Assembly: GCA_023412755.1 (NCBI GenBank)
Contig: JAEZCB010000069.1
Coordinates: 1 to 13,359 of the forward strand
Direction: 5' to 3'
Length of the DNA stretch: 13,359 nt
Source of the DNA: Bacteroidota bacterium
Lineage (GTDB): Bacteria > Bacteroidota > Bacteroidia > Flavobacteriales_F > PHOS-HE28
Positions within the stretch are counted from its first letter, which is position 1. Every line of letters begins with the position of its first letter. Shown here piece after piece: positions 1 to 6,580 of this stretch. The translations under genes and the position numbers were made by a program. The notes beneath the pieces were generated by a model that saw nothing but the letters and a program-made list of their open reading frames with translations, made no database searches and was not told where the DNA came from.

Positions 1-34
1 AAAGTAGCGTGTCTACCAATTTCACCACCTGGGC
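1..34 (-). tRNA. tRNA-Leu, 5' part only (cut by window edge)
   Basis: Read on the minus strand, the first 34 bases start GCCCAGG-TG-GTG and continue through the AAATTGGTAGA D-loop to CAC and then GCTACTTT. This is the acceptor 5' strand, the D arm and the 5' half of the anticodon stem of a leucine-type (class II) tRNA. The anticodon lies just beyond the window, so the isoacceptor cannot be read. A perfect Bacteroidota -7 box lies 36 bases upstream. Confidence 0.85.
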
Positions 35-69
35 ATGGCCAGACCCATGAAAGGCCCGGTAAGGGGCTG

Positions 70-77
70 CAAATATA
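70..77 (-). promoter_or_regulatory. -7 promoter box of tRNA-Leu
   Basis: The minus strand reads TATATTTG, an exact match to the Bacteroidota -7 consensus TAnnTTTG, 35 nt before the tRNA-Leu 5' end. I see no convincing TTTG-type -33 box about 19 nt further upstream. The box lies just past the stop of the small gene at 90-308, so the tRNA has its own promoter in the tail of its neighbour. Confidence 0.6.
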
Positions 78-89
78 ACAAGCCTGCGC

Positions 90-308
90 TCACTCCTCCT
101 TCTTCTTCATTTCCTTTTGCTGGAGGAGTTTTTTCCGCTTGCTGGCCAACTCATCCTGCTTTCCTTCAGATGGTTCTTCAAGATACCGGAGCCAGGCCTG
201 CCTGGTCCTTTCATCCATCAGCACCAGCTGGTAGAAATGGTCTGCGGAGATCTCCGCCGGTGATCTTGGATCGCCGTTCTTCTTAAGTGGATCGTCCTGC
301 TTGGACAT
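90..308 (-). CDS. small charged hypothetical protein
   Basis: A 72-residue frame starts at ATG 308 and stops at TGA 90-92. The product is very hydrophilic. Its middle (about residues 20-50) has the pattern of a short amphipathic helical domain (DHFYQLVLMDERTRQAWLRY), and its C-terminal third is a Lys/Glu/Gln-rich, probably helical tail ending KEMKKKEE. It has no signal peptide or membrane segment, so it is probably cytoplasmic. I do not recognise a family. Support for a real gene is the biased composition and a TACCTTCG box 4 nt before the ATG, the arrangement seen at other genes here. It lies between tRNA-Lys upstream and tRNA-Leu downstream on the same strand. Confidence 0.55.
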   Translation of the reverse strand: MSKQDDPLKKNGDPRSPAEISADHFYQLVLMDERTRQAWLRYLEEPSEGKQDELASKRKKLLQQKEMKKKEE

Positions 309-312
309 GATA

Positions 313-320
313 CGAAGGTA
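313..320 (-). promoter_or_regulatory. -7-like box of the small hypothetical gene
   Basis: The minus strand reads TACCTTCG, one base from TAnnTTTG, followed by only TATC and then the ATG at 308. A start site 5-8 nt after the box would fall at or in the start codon, which implies a leaderless or nearly leaderless mRNA. No clear -33 box is visible. Confidence 0.45.
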
Positions 321-468
321 ATGCGGCCCGCAAGCGAACAGTAGTTCAATGTATGGAAGACTTCAGGTGCAAATGGGAGAGCTGATCCTCCTGTGCTCAT
401 AACGATGCGGATCATCTTGGAGCAAGGCCGGCTCCGCTTAGGACAAGCTTCTCGCCCTGTATAAATGG

Positions 469-498
469 AAAAAAGCCCCCGCTTTAGCGAGGGCTTTT
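469..498 (-). terminator. Rho-independent terminator after tRNA-Lys
   Basis: On the minus strand, GCCCTCGC-TAAA-GCGGGGGC forms a stem with one mismatch (474-483 against 486-495), followed by a run of six T (469-474). It begins 2-5 nt after the tRNA-Lys 3' end, so it terminates that transcript. The opposite strand also has a four-T run after the stem (495-498), so weak termination of plus-strand transcription is possible. Confidence 0.85.
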
Positions 499-499
499 G

Positions 500-572
500 T
501 GATCCCGCTGGGGCTCGAACCCAGGACCCCGACATTAAAAGTGTCGTGCTCTACCAACTGAGCTACAGGATC
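500..572 (-). tRNA. tRNA-Lys (anticodon TTT)
   Basis: The minus strand folds as a complete 73-nt cloverleaf. The acceptor stem is GATCCTG paired with CGGGATC (one T-G pair), with A as discriminator. The D arm contains AGTTGGTAGA, the anticodon arm is GACA-CTTTTAA-TGTC with anticodon TTT, and the T arm contains GGTTCGAGCCC. The CCA end is not encoded (the next bases are CAA). It is a single-gene unit with a near-consensus promoter at 616-646 and a hairpin terminator at 469-498. Confidence 0.97.
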
Positions 573-615
573 TCTCCACTCCTCTGGTCCGGTGACCCGT
601 TCCAGAATGGGAGCG

Positions 616-646
616 CAAAGGTAAACATCCTTCTGCAAGAGCAAAA
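616..646 (-). promoter_or_regulatory. tRNA-Lys promoter (-33 and -7 boxes)
   Basis: The minus strand reads TTTTG, 18 nt spacer, TACCTTTG. This matches both elements of the Bacteroidota housekeeping promoter (TTTG, about 19 nt, TAnnTTTG). The predicted start is around 605-611, giving a tRNA leader of some 35 nt. It is the best-formed promoter in the window. It lies immediately past the stop codon of the GNAT-like gene at 655-1824. Confidence 0.78.
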
Positions 647-654
647 CCCTTTGT

Positions 655-1824
655 TCACTTCTTCTCGATGATCGGGTGCCTTTCAAAGGGCTTGGTGCGG
701 TCGAAGAGGTAGCGATAGGTCGCAAGGGTCCGGTAATTGTCGGCCCCCAGGTTCTCGCACACCTTGATCATTCGAGGATTGAAATCACCGATCCAGGTAA
801 GCACGGTATCCCGATACAGCTTTTTCTTCACGATGTTGTCTTCGGCGAACACGATCAAGGCACCTTCGATACCCTTGCCTTGAAAGTCCTTCGCCACCCC
901 GAATACGATCCCCGTCATGGTATTCACCGTGCCCTTCCATTTATGATAAAGGAATTTCAGTTTACCAAGCCAATTCAGGTCCCCGTTCACATAACGGAAA
1001 ATTTCGTTCAGTTCCGGCAGGTTGATATACATGGCGATCGGTCTGTCTTCATGGCGGATGAAGATGATGATCCTGGGATCCATCACCGGCTTCATCGCCT
1101 TCACCATCTTCAATGCCGTTGGATACTCCAGTGGCTTATGGTTCTCATGGTCCACCCAAGCCGCATTATACACCTCCTGCACATCCTTGGCGATCTGCTC
1201 CACAGAACGGCCGCGGCAATCGTGCATCCTGATATTGGGATCGGAAGCGAGCTGGTTGTATTTCCGGTGGAATATCGGCTGGGCCAGCACTTCTGCCGAT
1301 CGCTTGAAAAAGAGTTGATTGAAGTAGAGCTGGAAACCATAGTTCTCCAGCAGGTCCCGATAATAAGGGGGATTGTAATTGGTGCCGTATATCGGTGGGT
1401 CGGTGAAGTTCTTGATAAGCAGACCCCAGAACATGTTGCGATCGCCCAGGTTTATCGGCCCGTCCATCGCCTCCATGCCATGCTCTTTCAACCGATCGCG
1501 AGCGGCATCGAGCAGTATATCGGCGGCCTGCTGATCATTGATGCACTCGAAGAATCCCATGCCGCCCGTGGGCTGCTTCTCGGTGTACGCCGTCTTCGGA
1601 TTAACGAATGCGGCGATCCTGCCGATCGTCCCCCGTTCCGCATCACGCACGATCCAGCGGGTGGCCGCTCCATCTTTGAGTAACTTGTTCTTTTCGGGAT
1701 CGAACACTTTTTCCACATCCTGCCGTAGGTGTGGTATCCAATTGCCATCGTTCTTATAGATGGTCCACGGCAGGTCCATCCATTCCTTCACCGTCCGGGG
1801 ATCCTTTACCTCAACAAGTTCCAT
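655..1824 (-). CDS. GNAT-like acyltransferase family protein
   Basis: This 389-residue protein resembles a widespread group of large GNAT-fold proteins, usually annotated as hypothetical or N-acetyltransferase. The N-terminus (VEVKDPRTVKEWMDLPWTIYKND) matches the usual start of that family, which supports ATG 1824. Recognisable blocks are GRIAAFVN (about 67-74), the GFFECINDQQAADILLDAA segment (about 89-107), the GPINLGDRNMFWGLL segment (about 120-134) and NYNPPYYRDLLENYGF (about 148-163). The C-terminal half has a second GNAT-like segment with GVAKDFQGKGIEGALI (about 308-323), which resembles the acetyl-CoA-binding Q/RxxGxG loop. No signal peptide or membrane span is seen, so it should be cytosolic. 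The substrate is unknown. The gene diverges from shikimate kinase with only 30 bp between start codons; I see no functional link. Confidence 0.8.
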   Translation of the reverse strand: MELVEVKDPRTVKEWMDLPWTIYKNDGNWIPHLRQDVEKVFDPEKNKLLKDGAATRWIVRDAERGTIGRIAAFVNPKTAYTEKQPTGGMGFFECINDQQAADILLDAARDRLKEHGMEAMDGPINLGDRNMFWGLLIKNFTDPPIYGTNYNPPYYRDLLENYGFQLYFNQLFFKRSAEVLAQPIFHRKYNQLASDPNIRMHDCRGRSVEQIAKDVQEVYNAAWVDHENHKPLEYPTALKMVKAMKPVMDPRIIIFIRHEDRPIAMYINLPELNEIFRYVNGDLNWLGKLKFLYHKWKGTVNTMTGIVFGVAKDFQGKGIEGALIVFAEDNIVKKKLYRDTVLTWIGDFNPRMIKVCENLGADNYRTLATYRYLFDRTKPFERHPIIEKK

Positions 1825-1832
1825 GTCGTTCG

Positions 1833-1850
1833 CGAAGGTGCGATCTTTCG
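1833..1850. promoter_or_regulatory. back-to-back -7-like boxes between divergent genes
   Basis: Only 30 bp separate ATG 1824 (minus) from TTG 1855 (plus). On the minus strand CACCTTCG (1833-1840) precedes the acyltransferase ATG by 8 nt. On the plus strand ATCTTTCG (1843-1850) precedes the shikimate kinase TTG by 4 nt. Both are imperfect matches to TAnnTTTG, but they sit where other genes in the window have such boxes. Each promoter's upstream half must lie inside the other gene, so simultaneous occupancy is unlikely. Confidence 0.4.
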
Positions 1851-1854
1851 GCCA

Positions 1855-2397
1855 TTGGATAACACGCGATCACATCAACATCCGCCGCTCTTTCTCATTG
1901 GCTTCATGTGCAGTGGCAAAACATCGGTGGGTAAGATCCTGGCAAAGCTGTTGCAGCGCCGGCACATCGATCTGGACCGCCACATCGAGCAGCATACAGG
2001 GCCGCTTATACCGTACTTCAAAGAACACGGTGAAGCGAGTTTCAGGGAATTGGAAACAAAGGCGTTGAAGGAGTTGGCGGTGGAGCGGGATGTGGTCATT
2101 TCCACAGGTGGCGGCACGCCATGTGTCCGCAGCAACCTTCAATTAATGAAACAGGCAGGCACGGTGATCTGGTTGGATCTATCCAAGGCTTCGCTGATGC
2201 CGCGCATCATTCGGGCGGGAGGTGACAGGCCATTGCTCTTCGGCCTGAAAGGTGAAGAGTTGGACCGTCGTGTATCGGAGCTTCTCGCCGAAAGAGAGCC
2301 TGTCTATGCCGAAGCACATATCATTGCGCAGGCTGCGGATCCACCGGATATGGTCGCACAGCGGCTTGCGGACGTGCTACGGCTTCAGGCCAGATAG
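1855..2397 (+). CDS. aroK: shikimate kinase
   Basis: Shikimate kinase phosphorylates shikimate to shikimate 3-phosphate with ATP, the fifth step of chorismate synthesis in the cytosol. Counting from TTG 1855 the protein has 180 residues, close to the usual 170-175. Walker A is GFMCSGKT (16-23). The shikimate-binding residues appear as the DLD pair D39/D41, R64 in FRELE and the GGG at 85-87. The lid arginine is in RPLL (R125), and the adenine-site R-x3-Y motif is R147/Y151. There is no ATG between the divergent gene and the Walker motif in this frame. TTG 1855 fits the family length and lies 4 nt after a -7-like box; GTG 1729 is the other option but would overlap the divergent gene by 96 nt. 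The 3' end overlaps the phosphoribosyltransferase gene tail to tail by 13 nt. Function is firm, the start is tentative. Confidence 0.92.
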   Translation: MDNTRSHQHPPLFLIGFMCSGKTSVGKILAKLLQRRHIDLDRHIEQHTGPLIPYFKEHGEASFRELETKALKELAVERDVVISTGGGTPCVRSNLQLMKQAGTVIWLDLSKASLMPRIIRAGGDRPLLFGLKGEELDRRVSELLAEREPVYAEAHIIAQAADPPDMVAQRLADVLRLQAR

Positions 2398-2885
2398 ACC
2401 GCGTCCTTTTTCCCGAACTCCACGCTTATCCGCTCCTGCAATGTGGTGCTTAGAGTGAGGCCAACGATGTCCGCACGAATAGGGAATTTGCGATGCATCC
2501 GATCCACCAGGACCACGGTGATCAACTTTTTCAACGGGGCCTGTACTAGAAAGGAAGCCGCGTACATCAGCGTACGCCCGCTCATGAGCACATCATCCAC
2601 CAGCACTACCACCCTTCCCTTCAGCGTATCCGGTTCTACGGAAAGCTGCACCGGACCTTCCAGCGGTTGGTCCTTGTCCAGGTTGATCACAGCGGTGGCG
2701 ACCTTCAATTCAGAGATCTCCTTCAATCGCTTGGCAAGCCTTTTCATCACCATGCTGCCACGATCGGCCACACCGATCAGTACGATCCCGGTCTCTTCGA
2801 AATTTTCCTCATGCAGTTGATGTGCGATGCGCTCAAGCTTGCGCTGCACCCGCTCATGGTCCAGGATCGTGATCTTCTGCGGCAT
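2385..2885 (-). CDS. PyrR-like phosphoribosyltransferase
   Basis: This 166-residue type I phosphoribosyltransferase resembles PyrR, the uracil phosphoribosyltransferase and pyrimidine attenuation regulator. The PRPP-binding signature VVVLVDDVLMSGRT is at about 92-105, followed by the PyrR-like VLVDRMHRKFPIRADIVG block. The N-terminal ILDHERVQRKLERIAHQL and GIVLIGVADRG segments also match PyrR. The arginine-rich RNA-binding features of Bacillus PyrR are not obvious, so a purely enzymatic (UMP salvage) or unknown base-specific role is equally possible. ATG 2885 is chosen because family similarity starts there; the frame runs on upstream to 3047 but with low-complexity, unrelated sequence. TACTTTCG lies 8 nt upstream. 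The gene converges on aroK and shares 13 nt with it. Confidence 0.85.
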   Translation of the reverse strand: MPQKITILDHERVQRKLERIAHQLHEENFEETGIVLIGVADRGSMVMKRLAKRLKEISELKVATAVINLDKDQPLEGPVQLSVEPDTLKGRVVVLVDDVLMSGRTLMYAASFLVQAPLKKLITVVLVDRMHRKFPIRADIVGLTLSTTLQERISVEFGKKDAVYLA

Positions 2886-2893
2886 CTGGTCCG

Positions 2894-2901
2894 CGAAAGT
2901 A
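2894..2901 (-). promoter_or_regulatory. -7-like box of the phosphoribosyltransferase gene
   Basis: The minus strand reads TACTTTCG, one base from TAnnTTTG, with 8 nt to the ATG at 2885. Its position supports the internal ATG over the longer upstream frame, because the start site would lie downstream of any alternative start. No clear -33 box is seen. Confidence 0.5.
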
Positions 2902-2955
2902 TGTGCGAAGGACGAACATGCCATCTGCCGCTCCAATGACGCGCCTCTGCCGTAC

Positions 2956-3347
2956 ATGGAACTGTGGCTCTTCATTGTGCTTCTCCTACTGGCGGAGATC
3001 TTTTGGTACCATGGCCTGGTGGGTACCGGTGGTGCCATACGTGGCATGAACCCTCGCCGCCTTCATCTGGAGAAACATGTCTTCATCAGCACCTCGGCGT
3101 GGATCGATATGGGTGTGGACCTCACCGTACGGTGGTGTATGCTGAACAGGGCTACCTCACAGACAGCGTGCTCTTCCACCTGCCGGTGCTGGCAGTGGTG
3201 AGCATCAGCGGATCATGGCCTGGCAAGCGTGCGTTGCGCTACGTGCCGCAGCATTTGTTCCGCAAGCTCGTGTTGGTACTTGTGCTCCTTGTAGGGTCTA
3301 CACGCTTGTGCGGGTGGTGGTGTCACAACCTTCCAGCACATTGGTAA
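2956..3347 (+). pseudogene. frameshifted small membrane-protein gene
   Basis: From ATG 2956 the frame encodes MELWLFIVLLLLAEIFWYHG, a convincing N-terminal membrane segment, then GMNPRRLHLEKHVFISTSAWIDMGVDLTV. After about 3118-3135 the sequence stops looking like protein in that frame. The frame one base back takes over with VVYAEQGYLTDSVLFHLPVLAVV, then YVPQHLFRKLVLVLVLLV, a second hydrophobic stretch. Near 3291-3297 the third frame becomes plausible (VYTLVRVVVSQPSSTLV, ending at 3358). The order of frames and the continuous membrane-protein character suggest one gene of about 130 codons with one or two frameshifts, either real decay or sequence error. I cannot name the family. It diverges from the phosphoribosyltransferase gene and runs into the 3' end of the DUF1801 gene. 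Confidence 0.42.
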
Positions 3348-3735
3348 CAGCCTTGTGATACCGGCTGGCCGAGAGCTGATCGCCGGTATAGCGGATGATG
3401 CGTTCCAGAAGTCCCATCAACTGACTGTCGATCTTCTTGAACCGTATGCACGAGCGGCCGTGGTCATATTGGCGCAACTCCGTCTTGAATACATTCAACA
3501 GATCATATGGAACGATGTATAGCGCGATGTAGTTCTTCCGGTTGGCGAGTGATAAGAAAGGATGCCCATTGAGCAGGTACGCTGGAATGCCATTCATCAT
3601 CACCTCCTCAGCCTCCGGCCAGATGTCCAGTATCTTGTTGCGGACCAGCGAAAGCTGTTCGTGGCGCTCCTCGGTCAACCCTTTATAGTATGCATCGGCT
3701 TTCGTCGGTGGGGGCTTGACCAGATCTGTCGTCAT
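3298..3735 (-). CDS. DUF1801 (YdhG-like) domain protein
   Basis: The 145-residue product matches the DUF1801 / YdhG-like alpha-beta family. It has an N-terminal helix region with YYKGLTEERHEQLSLVRNKILD, the family's PEAEEVMMNGIPAYLLNGHPFLSLANRKNYIALY core (about 40-73) and the CIRFKKID strand (about 96-103) before a C-terminal helix. Members are small cytosolic proteins; one Bacillus member, Fra, is a frataxin-like iron chaperone, but most have no known role, so the function here is open. It lies 106 bp downstream of the methyltransferase gene on the same strand and has its own -7-like box, so co-transcription is possible but not required. Confidence 0.85.
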   Translation of the reverse strand: MTTDLVKPPPTKADAYYKGLTEERHEQLSLVRNKILDIWPEAEEVMMNGIPAYLLNGHPFLSLANRKNYIALYIVPYDLLNVFKTELRQYDHGRSCIRFKKIDSQLMGLLERIIRYTGDQLSASRYHKAVTNVLEGCDTTTRTSV

Positions 3736-3742
3736 CGCGCTG

Positions 3743-3750
3743 CGAAGATC
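3743..3750 (-). promoter_or_regulatory. weak -7-like box before the DUF1801 gene
   Basis: The minus strand reads GATCTTCG, two bases from TAnnTTTG, 7 nt before ATG 3735. On its own it is weak; it is listed because the same placement recurs at several start codons in the window. Confidence 0.3.
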
Positions 3751-3841
3751 GGTTCCTCATTCGCTTCTGTCCACCAATGTTGATGAATTGTGGATCGTTC
3801 GCCGAAGCTGTGGAGATCATCTTGCGCCAACATGATGAAGA

Positions 3842-4426
3842 TCATTTCTCTTTCTCAGCGCAAAGCCACAGCTCTCTACCCGCCCGTGGTGGAATGGAGT
3901 TGCGGCAGGGCTCAAAACTGGAACGATCGAAGTGTTGCCCGAACAGTACCACGTACTCTTCCCGTGATCCGCCATAAGGCGGGCGATCGTCATTCAACGG
4001 ATCATCGAAGAGCACGCCGACCAGTTTCCCGCCTGGCTTGAGCAAAGCATACATGTGCTTCACATAATCCTCTCGCAGCGATGGGTCCAATGCACAGAAG
4101 AAGGTCTGTTCAATGATGCGGTCGTACTGCCCTTCATGAGTGAAGAAGTCGCCCACGATCAGGTGCTGCTTCGGAAAGCCCGGGCAGCGCTTCAGCAGAT
4201 CGTGATAGGGTGCATCGGTGAGGTCGATGATGAACACATTGCGGAAACCTTGTTGGTGCAGGTATTCGGCTTCGTATGCTCGTCCTGCACCGGGAATAAG
4301 GATCCGCAGTTCCTTGTCATCGAGCTGGTCGATGTACTCCTTCAGCGGTGTGGATGGTGCGCCAATGTCCCAACCGGTATCGCAGCTGGTGTAGCGCTCT
4401 TGCCAGAAATGCTTGTCTAGCGGCAT
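3842..4426 (-). CDS. TPMT-like SAM-dependent methyltransferase
   Basis: This 194-residue class I methyltransferase belongs to the thiopurine S-methyltransferase-like family. The N-terminal FWQERYTSCDTGWDIGAPSTPLKEYI (about 7-32) is the family hallmark. SAM-binding motif I is RILIPGAGRAYEAEYL (about 41-56), the acidic end of the second strand is FIIDLTD, and motif II/III are VGDFF and DRIIEQTFFCALDP. A LLKPGGKLVGVLF strand follows. The length is typical of the bacterial branch. These enzymes methylate thiols, selenium or tellurium species, or halides; the substrate cannot be read from sequence. It has no signal peptide, so it is cytosolic. Start ATG 4426 is preceded by TTCCTTTG at 4 nt. The DUF1801 gene follows it on the same strand. 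Confidence 0.88.
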   Translation of the reverse strand: MPLDKHFWQERYTSCDTGWDIGAPSTPLKEYIDQLDDKELRILIPGAGRAYEAEYLHQQGFRNVFIIDLTDAPYHDLLKRCPGFPKQHLIVGDFFTHEGQYDRIIEQTFFCALDPSLREDYVKHMYALLKPGGKLVGVLFDDPLNDDRPPYGGSREEYVVLFGQHFDRSSFEPCRNSIPPRAGRELWLCAEKEK

Positions 4427-4430
4427 GTGG

Positions 4431-4438
4431 CAAAGGAA
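4431..4438 (-). promoter_or_regulatory. -7-like box of the methyltransferase gene
   Basis: The minus strand reads TTCCTTTG, one base from TAnnTTTG, followed by CCAC and the ATG at 4426. The placement implies a leaderless or nearly leaderless transcript. The 272-bp stretch 4427-4698 contains no credible gene on either strand; this box and the candidate at 4602 are the only signals I see in it. Confidence 0.4.
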
Positions 4439-4601
4439 TGGGACAATGGAGGACCTTGACCGGGATCCTTAAGATCCATTTCGATCTGAGCTTGCGAGTT
4501 CGGTGTCTGAACCGCGGCCACGCGACAACGCAGAGACATCAAATAACGACGCGATACAGCTGTTAGTAGGCAGCTTTCCGGCGTCCCCACACTCAACTAT
4601 G

Positions 4602-4609
4602 TATCTTAG
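4602..4609 (+). promoter_or_regulatory. candidate -7 box of the symporter-racemase operon
   Basis: TATCTTAG agrees with TAnnTTTG at five of its six fixed positions and lies 89 nt before the TTG start at 4699, in an otherwise gene-free stretch. No TTTG-type -33 box sits at the expected distance. A second near-match, GAAGTTTG at 4694-4701, overlaps the start codon itself and would fit only if translation began at ATG 4735. Weak evidence. Confidence 0.28.
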
Positions 4610-4698
4610 TCCCACATCCAGGTGCGCCCGTCCGCGTGCCGACCGTTCCTGTTCGCGCCCACTTTCCGTGATCGGAGCACCACTGAAGACCGAGAAGT

Positions 4699-6189
4699 TT
4701 GCACCCGCTCGACGCTGGCATATTCCTCTTTTACATGATCGCCCTCCTCTCCGTGGGTTTCTACTTCATGCGAAAGAACACCAGCACCGAAGATTATTTC
4801 GTGAGCGGCCGCAACATGAGCAAGTGGCACATCGGGCTCTCCGTGGTGGCTACTGATGTGGGCGGTGGTTTTTCCATCGGCCTGGGCGGACTCGGTTTCA
4901 TGATCGGTATGAGCGGCTCGTGGATGCTCTTCACCGGCCTGATCGGTGCATGGCTAGCTGCGGTGCTCCTGATCCCGCGCGTGTATCCGCTCGGTGCCGA
5001 GAAACGCTTGCTCACTTTTCCGCAACTCTTCGGTCATTTTTATGATGGGCGTGTTGCGGTTGCCGCCGGTGTGATCTCACTCATCGGCTATCTTGGATTC
5101 ACCAGCTCTCAGATCCTCGCGGGTGCGAAGCTTGCATCGGCGGCGGTTGAAGGGGTTGATCTGCAGACCGCCTTGCTGGTGATGGGCAGCGTAACCATCA
5201 TCTATACCGTGCTCGGTGGCATGAATGCGGTGATATACACCGATACAATACAATGGATCGTCCTCATCGGCGGACTCCTTTTCGTAGGTCTGCCATTCGC
5301 GTGGAACGCCGTGGGCGGCTGGGCAGCGATCAGCACCACCGTAGGACCTGAACTTCTCGCGCTGAACAACATCACCGCGGCCACGCTCATCAACTGGGCG
5401 GTCACCATCATCCCGATATGGTTCGTGGGCATGACACTCTACCAGCGTATCTACGCGAGCCGCAGCAAGAAGGAGGCACGGCAGGCATGGTTCATCGCCG
5501 GGCTGTTCGAGTGGCCGGTGATGGCCTTCCTTGGTGTCATCCTCGGCCTGCTTGCCAGGGTAGCGGCCGAGCAGGGCATGTTCGAAACCATGATCCCCGG
5601 TGGTGCCGCCTCACTCGATCCGGAGATGGGGCTGCCGCTCCTGTTGCGCACCATCCTGCCGGTAGGCCTCATAGGCGTGATGTTATCCGTTTACTTCTCC
5701 GCGATCCTTTCTACCGCCGATAGTTGCCTCATGGCCGCATCGGGCAACCTGTTGACGGACATCGTTGGTAGACATGGGAGTCCCGACAACGTGAAGTTCC
5801 AACTGCGACTCTCACAGCTGTTCACACTGGTGCTGGGCATCATCGCGCTCGCACTCGCGGCCGCCATGGAGAATGTGCTCAGCCTCATGTTGCACAGCTA
5901 CGCCTTCATGGTGTCGGGCTTGCTGGTACCGTTGGTGGCGGCGCTCTTCTTCCGCCAGTGTCACGGTCCGGCGGCGCTCGCGGCCATGGTCATGGGAGGC
6001 GGCACCACGCTCACCCTTACGACACTCGATGTCGCGCTGCCGCTGGGCCTCGATCCCAACATCTTCGGCATCACCGCATCGGCCATCATCTTCATCATCA
6101 TCGCGCGCCTCTTCGGCACCCTTCATCCGAAACCAATAACCGAATATGCAGCTGATCACCATCGATCCCTCCACAGGACCACACCCTGA
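4699..6189 (+). CDS. sodium:solute symporter (SSS family)
   Basis: This 496-residue integral inner-membrane protein belongs to the SSS family (PutP/SglT type), which drives solute uptake with the sodium gradient. Some 13 hydrophobic spans run through the length. Family signatures are the start LDAGIFLFYMIALLSVGFYF (TM1), RNMSKWHIGLSVVATDVGGG (38-57), GGMNAVIYTDTIQ (173-185), LYQRIYASRSKKEA (248-261) and the sodium-site helix SAILSTADS (334-342). The start is TTG 4699: an in-frame stop lies at 4684, and the first ATG (4735) would cut TM1 in half. Its end overlaps the next gene by 44 nt, placing it first in a five-gene unit with an acetyltransferase, an amidohydrolase and two racemases. Its substrate is therefore likely an amino acid or acylated amino acid, by context only. 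Confidence 0.93.
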   Translation: MHPLDAGIFLFYMIALLSVGFYFMRKNTSTEDYFVSGRNMSKWHIGLSVVATDVGGGFSIGLGGLGFMIGMSGSWMLFTGLIGAWLAAVLLIPRVYPLGAEKRLLTFPQLFGHFYDGRVAVAAGVISLIGYLGFTSSQILAGAKLASAAVEGVDLQTALLVMGSVTIIYTVLGGMNAVIYTDTIQWIVLIGGLLFVGLPFAWNAVGGWAAISTTVGPELLALNNITAATLINWAVTIIPIWFVGMTLYQRIYASRSKKEARQAWFIAGLFEWPVMAFLGVILGLLARVAAEQGMFETMIPGGAASLDPEMGLPLLLRTILPVGLIGVMLSVYFSAILSTADSCLMAASGNLLTDIVGRHGSPDNVKFQLRLSQLFTLVLGIIALALAAAMENVLSLMLHSYAFMVSGLLVPLVAALFFRQCHGPAALAAMVMGGGTTLTLTTLDVALPLGLDPNIFGITASAIIFIIIARLFGTLHPKPITEYAADHHRSLHRTTP

Positions 6190-6580
6190 ATACACCAACG
6201 ACCGCATCGCCGGCTGGCTGGAGAACCACCTCGACCAATTCGGCGATCGCAAGAGCGACATCCTCAAAGCGATCGGTTATGTGCTCGATCCGAAGCGGGG
6301 CGGTTTCATCATCGTGTGCGCTGAGAATGGGGAGATCCTGGGGGCTGTGCTGGTGAATGAGACGGGTATGGCCGGATACATCCCGGAGAACATCCTCGTG
6401 TACATCGCCGTGGATCGCGAGCAACGGGGGCGAGGCATCGGCCGCAAGCTCATGGAAGCGGCGATCGCTCGTGCGAAGGGTGCCATCGCCCTACACGTGG
6501 AACCTGACAATCCGGCCAGGAAGTTGTATGAGTCGCTCGGCTTCACCAACAAGTACCTTGAAATGCGTTTGCTGCGATGA
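6146..6580 (+). CDS. GNAT N-acetyltransferase
   Basis: This 144-residue single-domain GNAT enzyme should transfer an acetyl group from acetyl-CoA to an amine. Strand 4 and motif A read LVYIAVDREQRGRGIGRKLM (84-103) with the acetyl-CoA loop RGRGIG, and motif B reads VEPDNPARKLYESLGF (118-133), the usual RimI-like ending. The N-terminal 50 residues are less typical and probably form the substrate side. It starts at ATG 6146 inside the symporter gene (44-nt overlap) and ends in an ATGA overlap with the amidohydrolase gene, so the three are translationally coupled. Pairing an N-acetyltransferase with a deacylase and racemases suggests its acceptor is the amine of an amino acid, possibly one enantiomer; this is inference. 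Confidence 0.9.
   Translation: MQLITIDPSTGPHPEYTNDRIAGWLENHLDQFGDRKSDILKAIGYVLDPKRGGFIIVCAENGEILGAVLVNETGMAGYIPENILVYIAVDREQRGRGIGRKLMEAAIARAKGAIALHVEPDNPARKLYESLGFTNKYLEMRLLR

Noticed and set aside
676..1683. Plus-strand open frame of 335 codons
   Set aside because: It lies antisense to the well-supported acyltransferase gene. Its translation is rich in His, Ile and Arg without family motifs, the usual shadow of a GC-rich gene.
1729..1854. Longer shikimate kinase starting at GTG 1729
   Set aside because: It would add 42 residues unlike any shikimate kinase N-terminus and overlap the divergent gene by 96 nt. TTG 1855 gives a family-like length.
2886..3047. Longer phosphoribosyltransferase starting at ATG 3047
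   Set aside because: The extra 54 residues have no PyrR similarity, and a -7-like box sits 8 nt before ATG 2885, downstream of the longer start.
4503..4856. Plus-strand open frame of 117 codons upstream of and into the symporter gene
   Set aside because: It is Pro/Arg/Ser-rich, has no domain pattern and continues out of frame through the start of the symporter gene. I treat 4427-4698 as non-coding.
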